NCBI GenBank assembly: GCA_038373885.1
Contig: JAWZYV010010236.1
Coordinates: forward strand, 248,001-312,000
Length of the DNA stretch: 64,000 nt
Direction of reading: 5' to 3'
DNA from: Cheiracanthium punctorium
Taxonomy: Eukaryota; Arthropoda; Arachnida; Araneae; Cheiracanthiidae
The notes under the pieces were generated by a model. The model saw only the letters and a list, made by a program, of their open reading frames with translations, searched no databases and had not been told where the DNA came from. How positions within the stretch are numbered: the first letter of the stretch is position 1; every line of letters begins with the position of its first letter. Shown here piece after piece: positions 10,001-18,546 of this stretch. The translations under genes and the position numbers were made by a program.

Positions 10001-10696
10001 CTAGAGCTTTTAGCGGTGGTCGAAGCATTGAAAAAATTCAGACCTTACTTGTTAGGCACCAAATTCACAATAGTGACAGACTGTCAAGCGTTCCAGAAAA
10101 CGATGAGTAGAAAAGAATTGTCTCCGAGATTAGCCAGGTGGTCAATGCTACTGGAAGATTTTGATTATGAGGTAGTCCATCGTCCAGGTTCACAGATGAA
10201 ACACGCTGACGCACTGAGCAGAAACGTCTCAGTATTAGTATCAGAACCTCTGACGGCTGATATGACTCATAAAATTGCAGCTGCACAACGAGAAGATGAA
10301 CATTGCGAATTGCTAAAGGAATTAGTTGCCTTGGGAAAAGAAGATAACTATTTCATCAAGAATAACGTGCTATACAAATACGAAGCTGGTAGAGAGTTAC
10401 TCGTAGTACCGGCCGAGATGGAGTTACAAGTGATTAAGAAAATTCATAGCAATGGACATTTCGCTACATCTAAAACTTTAGAACTGGTCAAACGAGATTT
10501 TCATGTCAATGGTCTGAGAAAGAAAGTCGAAGCTGTTATAACCAACTGTTTAGAATGCATTTTATGTAATAAAAAGCAAGGAAAGGGTGAAGGATACTTG
10601 AATCCTATCCCGAAAGAAGAGGTACCCTTGAGTACTTATCATATAGACTTTATCGGACCGTTACCATCTACAAACAAAATTACAAGCAAGTTTTAA
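7064..10696 (+). CDS. Gypsy Gag-Pol polyprotein, frame broken in integrase
   Basis: The 1210-codon frame starts MSYIGKHRKE. Gag covers about residues 1-340, with a Glu/Lys-rich coiled stretch near 65-90 and a CCHC knuckle (C-X2-C-X4-H-X4-C) from Cys310. The aspartic protease has Asp-Thr-Gly at 408-410. Reverse transcriptase spans about 640-830 with YLDD at 790-793. RNase H has its first Asp at 939. The integrase zinc site is His1128, His1132, Cys1162, Cys1165, and the first DDE Asp is 1195. The frame then ends prematurely: a one-base shift in the A-run at 10676-10679 moves the rest of the integrase to the frame starting at 10699. The domains would serve reverse transcription and integration in virus-like particles. 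The copy is very probably inactive unless the shift is a sequencing error. Confidence 0.92.
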   Translation: MSYIGKHRKEDIIKLMRELDLKIPDNPTIAKMKHIIISDAKYDEEFTKSVLSNIAADRESEEKIAREKLEQEKLEREFQLEQLKSKNYEKGNSTEPFVIQNKIDLRKIIKSFDSKNPKADISTYLALFERQATRVEIKKDDWVTHLFGFLPLDIAQIITREPENVSNDYDHIKAVLLKRFKLTAEQFRQKLFFHKKESSCSWREFAFELNHYFEEWIHGVNVKDFTGLCELIVSDQIKRRVPQEVKEHFIDNWHKWNTREEIVEKLEEYESARVLSNKTFPKIVNRENDTFSSPVPGKDNRNFGATRKKCYACNSYSHKIAECKYRFRNDNFDRTGEGKRKIVNQMVVEEPGKTESKNRSRSERYDRAKYRYRNKAESEVENKTVESSGNKIEKYVNIFNFDVKALIDTGSEVTLIDQNIYEKMGSPILSSTDIHLCGIDSERVSPIGFFNSKIVIDSCTVYTNVYVMKHMRFSAVIGMDIISKLEFNFVQGNVNVKSAVMIDVVYPTKRVTNLGKYLYSTPNFEPDVLPVTCKQQSFGLQMSKIETDQCLNISPFVACSQNAESFEACERVPDELPIQTDFLALFVETPPEEIIDVSHIINPRLRGELINIVKTYKPQKTKSTDVKMSIILTDEIPICQRPRRLPYNEQIIVENQIQDWLEEKIIQPSCSDFAAPIVLIKKKDGSSRLCVDFRKLNKKIVRDHFPLPLIEDVLDRLQDAEVFSTLDLKNAFFHVDIEKNSTKYTSFVTHEGQYEFLKVPFGLSNSPCVFQRYIYHIFKDLLKDRVILIYLDDLIIPSKNEEEGIKKLQLALKTASEFGLELNLKKCQFLKRKIEFLGYIIERGTIKPSPAKIMAVQNFPQPKNIRQIQSFLGLTGYFRKFVKDYAKIAKPLSDLLRDSKEFRFGIEQKHAFEELKKALVNDPVLHLYRQGQELELHTDASSFGFGAILLQLGKDNKMHPIHYMSKKTSEQQEKYSSYELELLAVVEALKKFRPYLLGTKFTIVTDCQAFQKTMSRKELSPRLARWSMLLEDFDYEVVHRPGSQMKHADALSRNVSVLVSEPLTADMTHKIAAAQREDEHCELLKELVALGKEDNYFIKNNVLYKYEAGRELLVVPAEMELQVIKKIHSNGHFATSKTLELVKRDFHVNGLRKKVEAVITNCLECILCNKKQGKGEGYLNPIPKEEVPLSTYHIDFIGPLPSTNKITSKF

Positions 10697-10698
10697 GT

Positions 10699-11457
10699 GT
10701 GGTGGACGCATTCACAAAATTTCTCTGGTTGTATCCAGTCAAATCAACCAGTACTCATGATGCCCTCGAGAAGCTGAAATTGCAGCAGACGACGTTTGGG
10801 AACCCTGAAAGAATTATTTCAGACAGAGGAAGCGCCTTCAGCTCAAAAGAATTTGCTGACTATTGTGAAGCGGAAGGCATCAAACACATTCAAATAACCA
10901 CAGGAATTCCAAGAGGAAATGGCCAGGTGGAGCGGATTCATAAAACTTTAATACCAGTGCTATCTAAATTGTCAATCAAAGACCCGACAAAGTGGTACAA
11001 ATATGTCAGCTCCGTTCAAAGAATTTTTAACAGTACCACCGCCAGAAGTATCAAAACTAGCCCATTTGAATTATTGACAGGGGTTAGGATGAAGAACAAA
11101 GAAGACCTGAAAATTAACGAAGTCTTAAACGAAGAATACCAGAGAAGTTTTTTGGAGGAGAGAAATTCCTTAAGGGAAGAGGCTAAAAAAAATATCCTCA
11201 AAATGCAACAAGAAAATAAGAAAGGTTATGATAAGAAAAGAAAGAGAGCAGTAGAGTACAAATTAGGCGACTTAGTAGCAATCCAGAGGACACAGTTCGG
11301 GACTGGTTTGAAGCTACGACTGAAATATTTTGGCCCCTACAAAATAACGAAGGTCAAAGGACATGACAGATACGACGTCGAAAAAGTGGGACGTCATGAG
11401 GGTCCTAACATCACAAGTTCTGCGGCAGATCACATGAAACCGTGGAGCATACTGTAG
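10699..11457 (+). CDS. Gypsy integrase C-terminal part (out of frame)
   Basis: 252 codons continue the integrase core in a shifted frame. The second catalytic Asp is at 42 (ISDRGS) and Glu at 78 (NGQVER), giving the D-35-E spacing of retroelement integrases. A basic C-terminal domain follows. The start at 10699 is only where the open frame begins; no separate translation start is expected. The stop lies 122 bp before the 3' LTR. Confidence 0.9.
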   Translation: MVDAFTKFLWLYPVKSTSTHDALEKLKLQQTTFGNPERIISDRGSAFSSKEFADYCEAEGIKHIQITTGIPRGNGQVERIHKTLIPVLSKLSIKDPTKWYKYVSSVQRIFNSTTARSIKTSPFELLTGVRMKNKEDLKINEVLNEEYQRSFLEERNSLREEAKKNILKMQQENKKGYDKKRKRAVEYKLGDLVAIQRTQFGTGLKLRLKYFGPYKITKVKGHDRYDVEKVGRHEGPNITSSAADHMKPWSIL

Positions 11458-11579
11458 AACTTTTCATATTTTTAATGACCTGTAAATAATGTATTTTTCT
11501 TTTCTTTTTTTTAAGTGTTTATTTCAGATATCCTTATAGTCCTGGGCGGTGAGGACTCCGCAGGTCAGATGGCCGAGCC

Positions 11580-12030
11580 TGTAGAACCCGAAGTTTCCAT
11601 AAGAGCGCAGCTGCTGAAAGGGGCTAAGAGATCATTCACCCCTTCCTTCGAGACCCCCCCTGACGTGGAAGGTCACGTGGTGTTTTGTTTTTCGTTGGCT
11701 GGCGAATTCGGAAGAAGGGAGCCGTTAGTTAGAGTGAAGTTGACGGAGAGAGACGTTCGGAGATATTGAACGATGATGGAACTTTTCGTGCATGCCTAGG
11801 TGGCTTGTTTTATTGTTTCTTTTCTTCTAAAGAAGTGAATCCTGTGTGGATGATATTTTGTTAACGTACCTAAGTGGTGTAAAAGACTTCTAGTATAACT
11901 TTGTAAATAGAAGATTTATTAAATGTGTGTGTGTGTAACTTCGACTCATCATTGAGTAATGTCCTGCTTTTAATTAGAAACGCATAACAGTAATTCGTCA
12001 ACTCATAGGGTCAGTCTACGACCCTCTACA
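11580..12030 (+). repeat. Gypsy LTR shared by the two tandem copies
   Basis: It differs from the 5' LTR by A/G at the GTTCGGA(A/G)ATATT segment and T/C in the GT-run. It is followed directly by ATTC and a second PBS (12035-12052), so it is also the 5' LTR of the next Gypsy copy. Confidence 0.92.
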
Positions 12031-12392
12031 ATTCTGGGGGGTTTCACCGGGATATCGAAAACCCTCTAGTTTTTCGTAATTTTTCGCCGGGACAGAATAA
12101 GAATTAGATTCCATAGAACCTGATTAAATTGAAAAGAATAGAATTGGATAAATGTGAAGAATAATATGGAATATTGAACTGATATTTGTTTAAAGTATTT
12201 GTGCTTCAAGGAAAGTGTTGTGTGCTCACATATCAGTGGTGGATTACCAGGGCGAGTCTGATCGCCGAAGACTACAAACTGTAAGTACTCAATTTTTGTA
12301 TCAGTAAACATGTCTTACATCGGAAAACATAGAAAAGAGGATATTATTAAATTAATGCGTGAACTGGATTTAAAGATCCCCGATAACCCAAC
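12031..12392 (+). pseudogene. Second Gypsy copy: PBS, leader and start of gag (left of BEL)
   Basis: Repeats the sequence after the 5' LTR (6785 onward), including the PBS and the gag start at 12310. It is cut by the BEL insertion after codon ~27 of gag and continues at 18361. Confidence 0.9.
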
Positions 12393-12686
12393 TGTTGCGT
12401 CGTTGCTTAGTGGTGTGTTTTATCCATAAAGAATATGCGAACTTTGTATAAATGCAAAGATATATAATTGATACTTGGTTACAATAAGTAAATATTTACA
12501 AATATTACAAAACATTAAGAAAATAATTCTGAGAAGTGCGTATTGGCTAAGGAGCCAAAAGTTACGACCGTCAGGTCGTGCGGTTGTAATGCGTATATCA
12601 AGTGTCTATGCAGTTCGATTGTCTGTGAGTCCAAGTGACTGGAGCGCCACTCAAAAGGCGTCACTGGGTGCGTATGTGCGGGAACA
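12393..12686 (-). repeat. BEL 3' LTR
   Basis: Plus-strand TGTTGCGTCG...GCGGGAACA, with C where the 5' LTR has A. Confidence 0.95.
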
Positions 12687-12701
12687 TATACTCCCACCCT
12701 A
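12687..12701 (-). other. BEL polypurine tract
   Basis: Minus-strand TAGGGTGGGAGTATA abuts the 3' LTR, the place where plus-strand DNA synthesis is primed. Confidence 0.6.
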
Positions 12702-12709
12702 TCAGGGCC

Positions 12710-15700
12710 TTAGTCCTGATATAAAGGAAGAGGTGAGAGCTTTGCTATAGTACGCTTCAGAACACTGTTTTTGGTCTGTACTGAGGCAACTCGCACAAGA
12801 CCATCGTTGCCTGGATGCGTCTCAATGACACGTCCGAGCTGCCAAATGCCAGGAGGAACCCCATCTTCGTGAATTAAGACGATGTCGTCCCTCTTGATGT
12901 TTGGTTGTGGAGTCTGCCATTTTTTGCGTTCTTGAAGGGAGCTGATGAAATCTCTCCTCCACCGCTTCCAGAAGCCTCGCTTGAGGTTCTGTAGGAGCTG
13001 CCATCGGTTAGTTGTTGTAATAGATGGATGATTGTCTGGGGGAGAAAAGAGAGTGTATCCTGAAAGGAAATGAGAAGGGGTGAGTACATCGATACAGTCA
13101 GGATCAGAATTTTTTACATGGGTAAGAGGACGCGTGTTAAGCAATGCTTCTATTTGGCAAAGTAAAGTAGACAGTTCTTCGTAGGTCAGGAGTGTTTCGC
13201 CCATAACTCGTTTGAGATGAAATTTCACACTACGAATTCCTGCTTCCCAAATACCGCCAAAGTGAGGTGAGGCAGGCGGTATGAAGTGCCATTCAATAGA
13301 TGAGCTTGAAAGATAATGAGCAGTCACTTCATTTTCTGGCAAAGAAAGCCAAAACTGCTGTATTTCGTTCAGTTTTCGTCGAGCACCTACGAAATTTGTA
13401 GCATTATCACTATAAATGTGACGTGGAGCACCTCGACGAGCACTAAAACGACGAAGAGCTGCTATGAACGCGTCAGCTGTTAAGTCACTGACAGCTTCAA
13501 TGTGTACTGCTTTTGTGGATAAGCATATGAAGAAGGCTATGTAACCCTTTGTAGCCTTTGAGCCATGACCTGGACTGAATTTCAACGGTATTGGTCCGGC
13601 GTAATCAGTTCCACAGTAGAAAAAGGGTCTCTCGAGAGTTACTCGACACTTGGGTAAATTACCCATTAGTTGGGTTTTGGTGGAGGCCTTAAATCTGTGG
13701 CACTTCAGGCATTTATTAATGTGCTTGTTTATGAGTCTCCTACCACCAATGATCCAATAAGATTGTCGGATGATATGAGCTAATAAGGTAGGACCGGCAT
13801 GCAGATAAGCTACATGACGTTCTTTGATCAGCAGTTCACTGAACTTGTGTTCATATGGCAAAATGATGGGATGTTTTTTATTAAATTGCAACTCAGAGTT
13901 CTGCAATCGACCTCCCACCCGTAAGAGACCGGTTTCGTCCAAAAATGGATGAAGAGAGCGCAATTTGCTTTTGTTTAAGAGGGATTCTTGATCTTTGATG
14001 CGTTTTATGTCGTCAAGAAAATGACTATTCTGAATCGATCGAATGATTGTTTCTTCGGCAAACTTGATTTCTGGAAATGTGAGAGGATTGGAGTGTATTG
14101 CCAAGTTTTTGTCTGGATCTTTGCTATTTTCAACAGATATTTTGCAGTTTTTTATGAATCTCTGGCAGAATGCTAAAATGCGAATTATTCTAGATAACAA
14201 GGAGAATTTTCGAAATAAATTATCAATTAAATCATTTGATGTACTAATATGAAGATTGAAGATTGGATCAGATCTTTGTTCTGTTTTTACAACGTCATCT
14301 ATCTCTTTATTGTTTACTTCACTCTTAGGCCAATTAGTTTCGTCTAGTCGAAGCCATTGTGGACCACTGAACCACAAATTGCAATTTGGAAGATATTTCG
14401 GATCAATACCGCGGGATGCGATATCTGCGGGATTTTCCTTTGTAGGTACATGTCTCCAATGTTTAATGAAAAGAACGTCCAAAATTTGGGAAGTCCTGTT
14501 GGCTACGAAAGTTTTCCACTTACGTGGATGAGCCGATAACCACGAAAGAACAACCTTGGAATCAGTCCATGCGAAAACCGAAACGTTGTTGTCTTTGAGC
14601 GTGTTTAATACTGACACAAACAGTTTTGATACTAAATGGGCTGCACAGAGCTCCAACTTTCGAATGGATATCTGCTTGACGGGAGCAACTTTTGTTTTTG
14701 CGACTAGAAGTGTAGCTTTAGTAACTCCATTGTATGTTTGTCGACAGTAGATTACTGCCGCGAAAGCAAGAGATGACGCATCGGCAAAGCCGTGGAGTTG
14801 TACTTCGGAATCTGATGCCAGAGTGACAGATCTAGGAATGGAGATGTGATTGATTTCATTGAATGCTTCCTGAAATTTGTACCAATCATCAATTAGATGC
14901 TGCGGAATAGTTGTATCCCAATCTCCTTTGGTGAGCCATAATTTCTGATAGAATATTTTAATCGAAACAGTGCAAGGAGAAAGTAACCCCAAAGGGTCAA
15001 TTATGCGTGCGGATTCCGATAATATTCGTCGTTTTGTTATAGGTGGTGTAAGTGCTAATGTTGCCTTAAAAACAAAAGTATCAGAGCTCGGATTCCAAAA
15101 TAACCCTAAAACCTTCGAACTGAAGTTAGAATCAGGAGTTATTTCAAAGTTTGCATTGTTGGAAGATTGACCTTGAAATTCGGCAAGGAATTCTGGTGAA
15201 TTTGAATTCCATTTTCTAAGGTTGAATCCGTGTGATTCAAGAAGAGAAGCAATTTTTTTGCACGTGGATATTGCTTCTTGTGTTGTGTGGGATCCCGCTA
15301 AAAGGTCATCTATGTATATATTTTCTTGTAAAATTCTAGAAATGTTGGGATCTTCTGTGTAATCAAGAGCGATTTGTTTGATACAACGAGTGGCTAAAAA
15401 AGATGCTGGGGCTAAACCGTAAGTTACAGTTTTTAATTTGTAAGTGCGCATTTCATCTGTAGAATTGTACCTCCATAAAATTTGCTGATAATTTTGGTCT
15501 TCTTCTGATACTAAAATTTGCCTGTACATTTTTTCTACGTCAGCGGTGAAAACTATTTTGGGAAATCTAAAATTTATTAGAATATCAAAAATATCCCGTT
15601 GTATTTTAGGACCGACCCCTAAGATTGAATTCAAAGATAAACCGCTCGAGGTTTTGCACGAACCGTCAAATACTACCCTTAGCTTGGTAGTAGTACTGGA

Positions 15701-17938
15701 TGGTTTGATTACTGCGTGATGCGGGAGAAAGTAATGTTGTAATTCGGAGTTATGGCATGCATTGCCATCTAGCTCCATGTGACCCAAAAGTTGATATTCA
15801 CGCATGAAATCCTTGTATTGAGTTTCAAACTCTGGTTTCTCTTTAAATTTTCTTTCCATTGTAAGAAGTCGAGAAATTGCTGCTGGCTTTGAACTGCCAA
15901 GCTCCGATTTAGATTTATAAAACGGTAGTTTTACGACAAACCGATTTTGTGTATTTGTTGTATATGTCTGTTGAAAATGTGTTTCCACAAATTCTTCTTC
16001 CGGTGTGAGCATTTTATTTTTGGACTGAGGAATATCCTCCAGCTCCCAAAATCTTCTAAGTTCTTTGTCAATATTTATTTCGTAGATGTGGAGACTAGAT
16101 ACTGAATCAGCTTGCGTGCATTCGCTAGGCAATTTTCCCGAAACCATAAACCCGAAGATTGAATTCTGTGCGATCAGATTACCTTGAACACAATTTACTT
16201 GACCGGGAAGCAGCAGAGAAAAAAACACATCTGATCCCAGAATACAATCAATTCTGTTTGGAATATTGAATGTAGTGTCTGCTAACTGAATGTTTTTAAA
16301 ATGCAATAAATGCTCTTCATTTATTTTCGAGCTCGGTAATGGAGCTGTCAATTTATCTAAAATATATGCGTTCACTCGGATCTTGACTTGCGAGTCATAT
16401 GGAGAAAATAATTCCATGTTTACACATCCTTTTGTGACCGAAATATTCCGGTCAGCTAGACCTTTTACTGGAAATCTAGCGTTTTTCCTCGCGATTCCTA
16501 ATGTGTTAACTACACTCTCTGTGATAAAGGATGTTTCACTGCCGGAATCGCACAAGACTCGAAGTTTATGGGCCTGGCCCGATGAATCATTTATTAATAC
16601 GCAGGCTGTTGGTAGGAACGAAGATTCTTTTCGATCCGTATTAATGAGTGAGTTATTTGCTTGTAGTATGTTTTGACTAGCCGCTTCTCCAGCTGGGCTG
16701 ACGCCAGAAGCTGATGATGGCTGAGAGGCCTTTAAAGGGGTTGAAACTGAAGTGCGGAATGTTTGGAAATTCTCGTGTAAGCTTGAGTGATGTTTTTTAT
16801 CACAGTAATGACATGAATAAGGGGACAGGCAGGAGGAATTAGAATGTTTATCAGACAAGCAGTTGGTACATAACTTATTTTTGCGTACGAATTGATTGCG
16901 TTCTTTGGTCGTCATTTCTTTAAATTTGCTACATTTAAAGAGCAAGTGAAAGGGCATTTTTTTACACAACAAACATTTCGCTGCGTGATACACTGGTTTT
17001 GAAGCGTTAACCTTTAGGTTTTTATTTTGTGACTCATTATCACAGTACAATTCTAGAGAAGCGCATTTATCGTTAATAAATTCAATGAATTCTTCGAATG
17101 TGGGAAAATCGTTGTTAACTGTATGTCGTGCCCATTCTTCGCGAGTTTTTGGGTCAACTTTCTGTAATAATATATAAATGAGCCAAATGTCTCTAGAATT
17201 AGCTTGTGTGTCTATTGATTTAAGCCCGCGAATTACCTCGTCGGAAACATCGGCAAGGCTTCGCAGATTAATAGCATTTGCCTGATTGAAAGCTGGTTGA
17301 TCAAAAAATGTTTGAACTAAAGAAGAAATTATTTGTTTTTTCCGATCGTATCTACTCAGAAGCTTATCCCAGGCTTCTTTGTAACTAGCCTCGGAAATTG
17401 GAATGTGTTTGATTATAGCTGCAGGTTCGTCAAGTAATAGGCCTCTTAAATATGAAAATTTCTGAATGGTTGACAAACTATCATTATTATGAACTAGTGA
17501 TGTATATAAATCTTTAAATGAAGGCCAGTCTTTGTAATTGCCATTAAATGACTGAATATTCACTCTCGGTAGTTTAAAATTGTTGATTTGGGCGTTAGTA
17601 TTAGAATTACTAGATGCAAAATTTGTAGTACTGATATTATTAATGCATAATTTTTCAAGAGCGTCTTGTAGTTTGGCTTTGGTTTCGTAATATTTATCTT
17701 CAAATTCTTCCATTTCTGACTGTTCTAGAGGAAGATTTGCGTCCGCTTTGTCAAAATCATTATATATTGATTCAAGTTTTTCGATCTTGTTGTTAAGATC
17801 ATTTTTTTTCAATGTCTGATTTTCATTGTTGATGTAATTGTAAATGCGGGTCAGAGCTGCTTTCGCTCTGCCTCGGAGAATAACTGCGTTTTTTTCGGCA
17901 TCTTCCGCTGAATTTATTGTTTTGTTTTTGTCATCCAT
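12710..17938 (-). CDS. BEL/Pao Gag-Pol polyprotein, intact
   Basis: 1742 codons without interruption, start MDDKNKT 106 bp inside the PBS. A coiled N-terminal segment and a DUF1759-like Gag (about 115-270) come first. Three zinc knuckles follow: Cys322-Cys336 (C-X2-C-X5-H-X4-C), Cys357-Cys370 (C-X2-C-X4-H-X4-C) and a CHYC segment soon after. The protease is DUF1758-like with Asp-Ser-Gly from 464. Reverse transcriptase has YIDD from 875, then RNase H (GFADASS). The integrase has an HH-CC zinc site followed by the catalytic triad Asp1445, Asp1511, Glu1565. A DUF5641-like C-terminal domain ends the protein. Domain order and length are normal for BEL/Pao. The intact frame and near-identical LTRs suggest recent activity. 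No separate env-like frame is seen. Confidence 0.95.
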   Translation of the reverse strand: MDDKNKTINSAEDAEKNAVILRGRAKAALTRIYNYINNENQTLKKNDLNNKIEKLESIYNDFDKADANLPLEQSEMEEFEDKYYETKAKLQDALEKLCINNISTTNFASSNSNTNAQINNFKLPRVNIQSFNGNYKDWPSFKDLYTSLVHNNDSLSTIQKFSYLRGLLLDEPAAIIKHIPISEASYKEAWDKLLSRYDRKKQIISSLVQTFFDQPAFNQANAINLRSLADVSDEVIRGLKSIDTQANSRDIWLIYILLQKVDPKTREEWARHTVNNDFPTFEEFIEFINDKCASLELYCDNESQNKNLKVNASKPVYHAAKCLLCKKMPFHLLFKCSKFKEMTTKERNQFVRKNKLCTNCLSDKHSNSSCLSPYSCHYCDKKHHSSLHENFQTFRTSVSTPLKASQPSSASGVSPAGEAASQNILQANNSLINTDRKESSFLPTACVLINDSSGQAHKLRVLCDSGSETSFITESVVNTLGIARKNARFPVKGLADRNISVTKGCVNMELFSPYDSQVKIRVNAYILDKLTAPLPSSKINEEHLLHFKNIQLADTTFNIPNRIDCILGSDVFFSLLLPGQVNCVQGNLIAQNSIFGFMVSGKLPSECTQADSVSSLHIYEINIDKELRRFWELEDIPQSKNKMLTPEEEFVETHFQQTYTTNTQNRFVVKLPFYKSKSELGSSKPAAISRLLTMERKFKEKPEFETQYKDFMREYQLLGHMELDGNACHNSELQHYFLPHHAVIKPSSTTTKLRVVFDGSCKTSSGLSLNSILGVGPKIQRDIFDILINFRFPKIVFTADVEKMYRQILVSEEDQNYQQILWRYNSTDEMRTYKLKTVTYGLAPASFLATRCIKQIALDYTEDPNISRILQENIYIDDLLAGSHTTQEAISTCKKIASLLESHGFNLRKWNSNSPEFLAEFQGQSSNNANFEITPDSNFSSKVLGLFWNPSSDTFVFKATLALTPPITKRRILSESARIIDPLGLLSPCTVSIKIFYQKLWLTKGDWDTTIPQHLIDDWYKFQEAFNEINHISIPRSVTLASDSEVQLHGFADASSLAFAAVIYCRQTYNGVTKATLLVAKTKVAPVKQISIRKLELCAAHLVSKLFVSVLNTLKDNNVSVFAWTDSKVVLSWLSAHPRKWKTFVANRTSQILDVLFIKHWRHVPTKENPADIASRGIDPKYLPNCNLWFSGPQWLRLDETNWPKSEVNNKEIDDVVKTEQRSDPIFNLHISTSNDLIDNLFRKFSLLSRIIRILAFCQRFIKNCKISVENSKDPDKNLAIHSNPLTFPEIKFAEETIIRSIQNSHFLDDIKRIKDQESLLNKSKLRSLHPFLDETGLLRVGGRLQNSELQFNKKHPIILPYEHKFSELLIKERHVAYLHAGPTLLAHIIRQSYWIIGGRRLINKHINKCLKCHRFKASTKTQLMGNLPKCRVTLERPFFYCGTDYAGPIPLKFSPGHGSKATKGYIAFFICLSTKAVHIEAVSDLTADAFIAALRRFSARRGAPRHIYSDNATNFVGARRKLNEIQQFWLSLPENEVTAHYLSSSSIEWHFIPPASPHFGGIWEAGIRSVKFHLKRVMGETLLTYEELSTLLCQIEALLNTRPLTHVKNSDPDCIDVLTPSHFLSGYTLFSPPDNHPSITTTNRWQLLQNLKRGFWKRWRRDFISSLQERKKWQTPQPNIKRDDIVLIHEDGVPPGIWQLGRVIETHPGNDGLVRVASVQTKNSVLKRTIAKLSPLPLYQD

Positions 17939-18043
17939 TACGCGTGTAATGGAAAGAAGTGAAATTACTTGCGATCAAAACCAAAGACAAACTATTGCAA
18001 AAGGAAAGAGTACTTATCTTTTTTCCAGTCCGTTCATCCGTTA

Positions 18044-18061
18044 ATCTCGCCGGTGCCTCCA
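18044..18061 (-). other. BEL primer binding site
   Basis: Minus-strand TGGAGGCACCGGCGAGAT lies five bases inside the 5' LTR. Its complement ends in CCA and reads like a T-stem plus acceptor strand of a tRNA; the tRNA species was not assigned. Confidence 0.7.
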
Positions 18062-18066
18062 AAAAA

Positions 18067-18360
18067 TGTTGCGTCGTTGCTTAGTGGTGTGTTTTATCCA
18101 TAAAGAATATGCGAACTTTGTATAAATGCAAAGATATATAATTGATACTTGGTTACAATAAGTAAATATTTACAAATATTACAAAACATTAAGAAAATAA
18201 TTCTGAGAAGTGCGTATTGGCTAAGGAGCCAAAAGTTACGACCGTCAGGTCGTGCGGTTGTAATGCGTATATCAAGTGTCTATGCAGTTCGATTGTCTGT
18301 GAGTCCAAGTGACTGGAGCGCCACTCAAAAGGCGTCACTGGGTGCGTATGTGAGGGAACA
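18067..18360 (-). repeat. BEL 5' LTR (upstream on the minus strand)
   Basis: Plus-strand TGTTGCGTCG...GAGGGAACA. It is identical to the other LTR except for A in GTGAGGG. Confidence 0.95.
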
Positions 18361-18542
18361 CCAACTATTGCTAAAATGAAACATATTATTATTAGTGACG
18401 CGAAGTATGATGAAGAATTCACAAAATCTGTTCTCAGTAACATTGCGGCAGACCGCGAAAGCGAAGAAAAGATTGCGCGGGAAAAATTAGAACAGGAGAA
18501 ATTAGAACGTGAGGGGGTAGGGTCAGTCTACGACCCTCTACA
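18361..18542 (+). pseudogene. Second Gypsy copy: rest of gag fragment and 25-bp LTR tail
   Basis: Gag sequence resumes with the duplicated CCAAC (18361-18365), runs to GAACGTGA at about 18512, and after a short G-rich filler jumps to the last 25 bp of the LTR (18518-18542, ending CTCTACA). All pol and most of the last LTR are deleted. The TCTA duplicate follows at 18543-18546. Confidence 0.88.
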
Positions 18543-18546
18543 TCTA

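Larger units (their letters stand above)
6334..12030 (+). mobile_element. Gypsy-type LTR retrotransposon (near-complete copy)
   Basis: 5' LTR 6334-6784, PBS, gag-pol, 3' LTR 11580-12030; both LTRs are 451 bp with two mismatches seen by eye. The order PR-RT-RNase H-integrase places it in Ty3/Gypsy. There is no env-like ORF: only 122 bp separate the end of the integrase frame from the 3' LTR. TCTA target duplications flank the larger dimeric structure (6330-6333 and 18543-18546), not this copy alone. Confidence 0.93.
12393..18360 (-). mobile_element. BEL/Pao LTR retrotransposon, structurally complete
   Basis: A 5968-bp element on the minus strand inserted in the gag fragment of the second Gypsy copy, flanked by CCAAC (12388-12392 and 18361-18365). 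The LTRs are 294 bp with one mismatch. It has a PBS, one uninterrupted polyprotein and a purine-rich tract. Everything visible for autonomous transposition is present. Confidence 0.95.

Noticed and set aside
11515..11769. 84-codon frame at the 3' end of Gypsy
   Set aside because: It runs across the LTR boundary and has no recognisable domain; most likely a chance frame and not an env or accessory gene.
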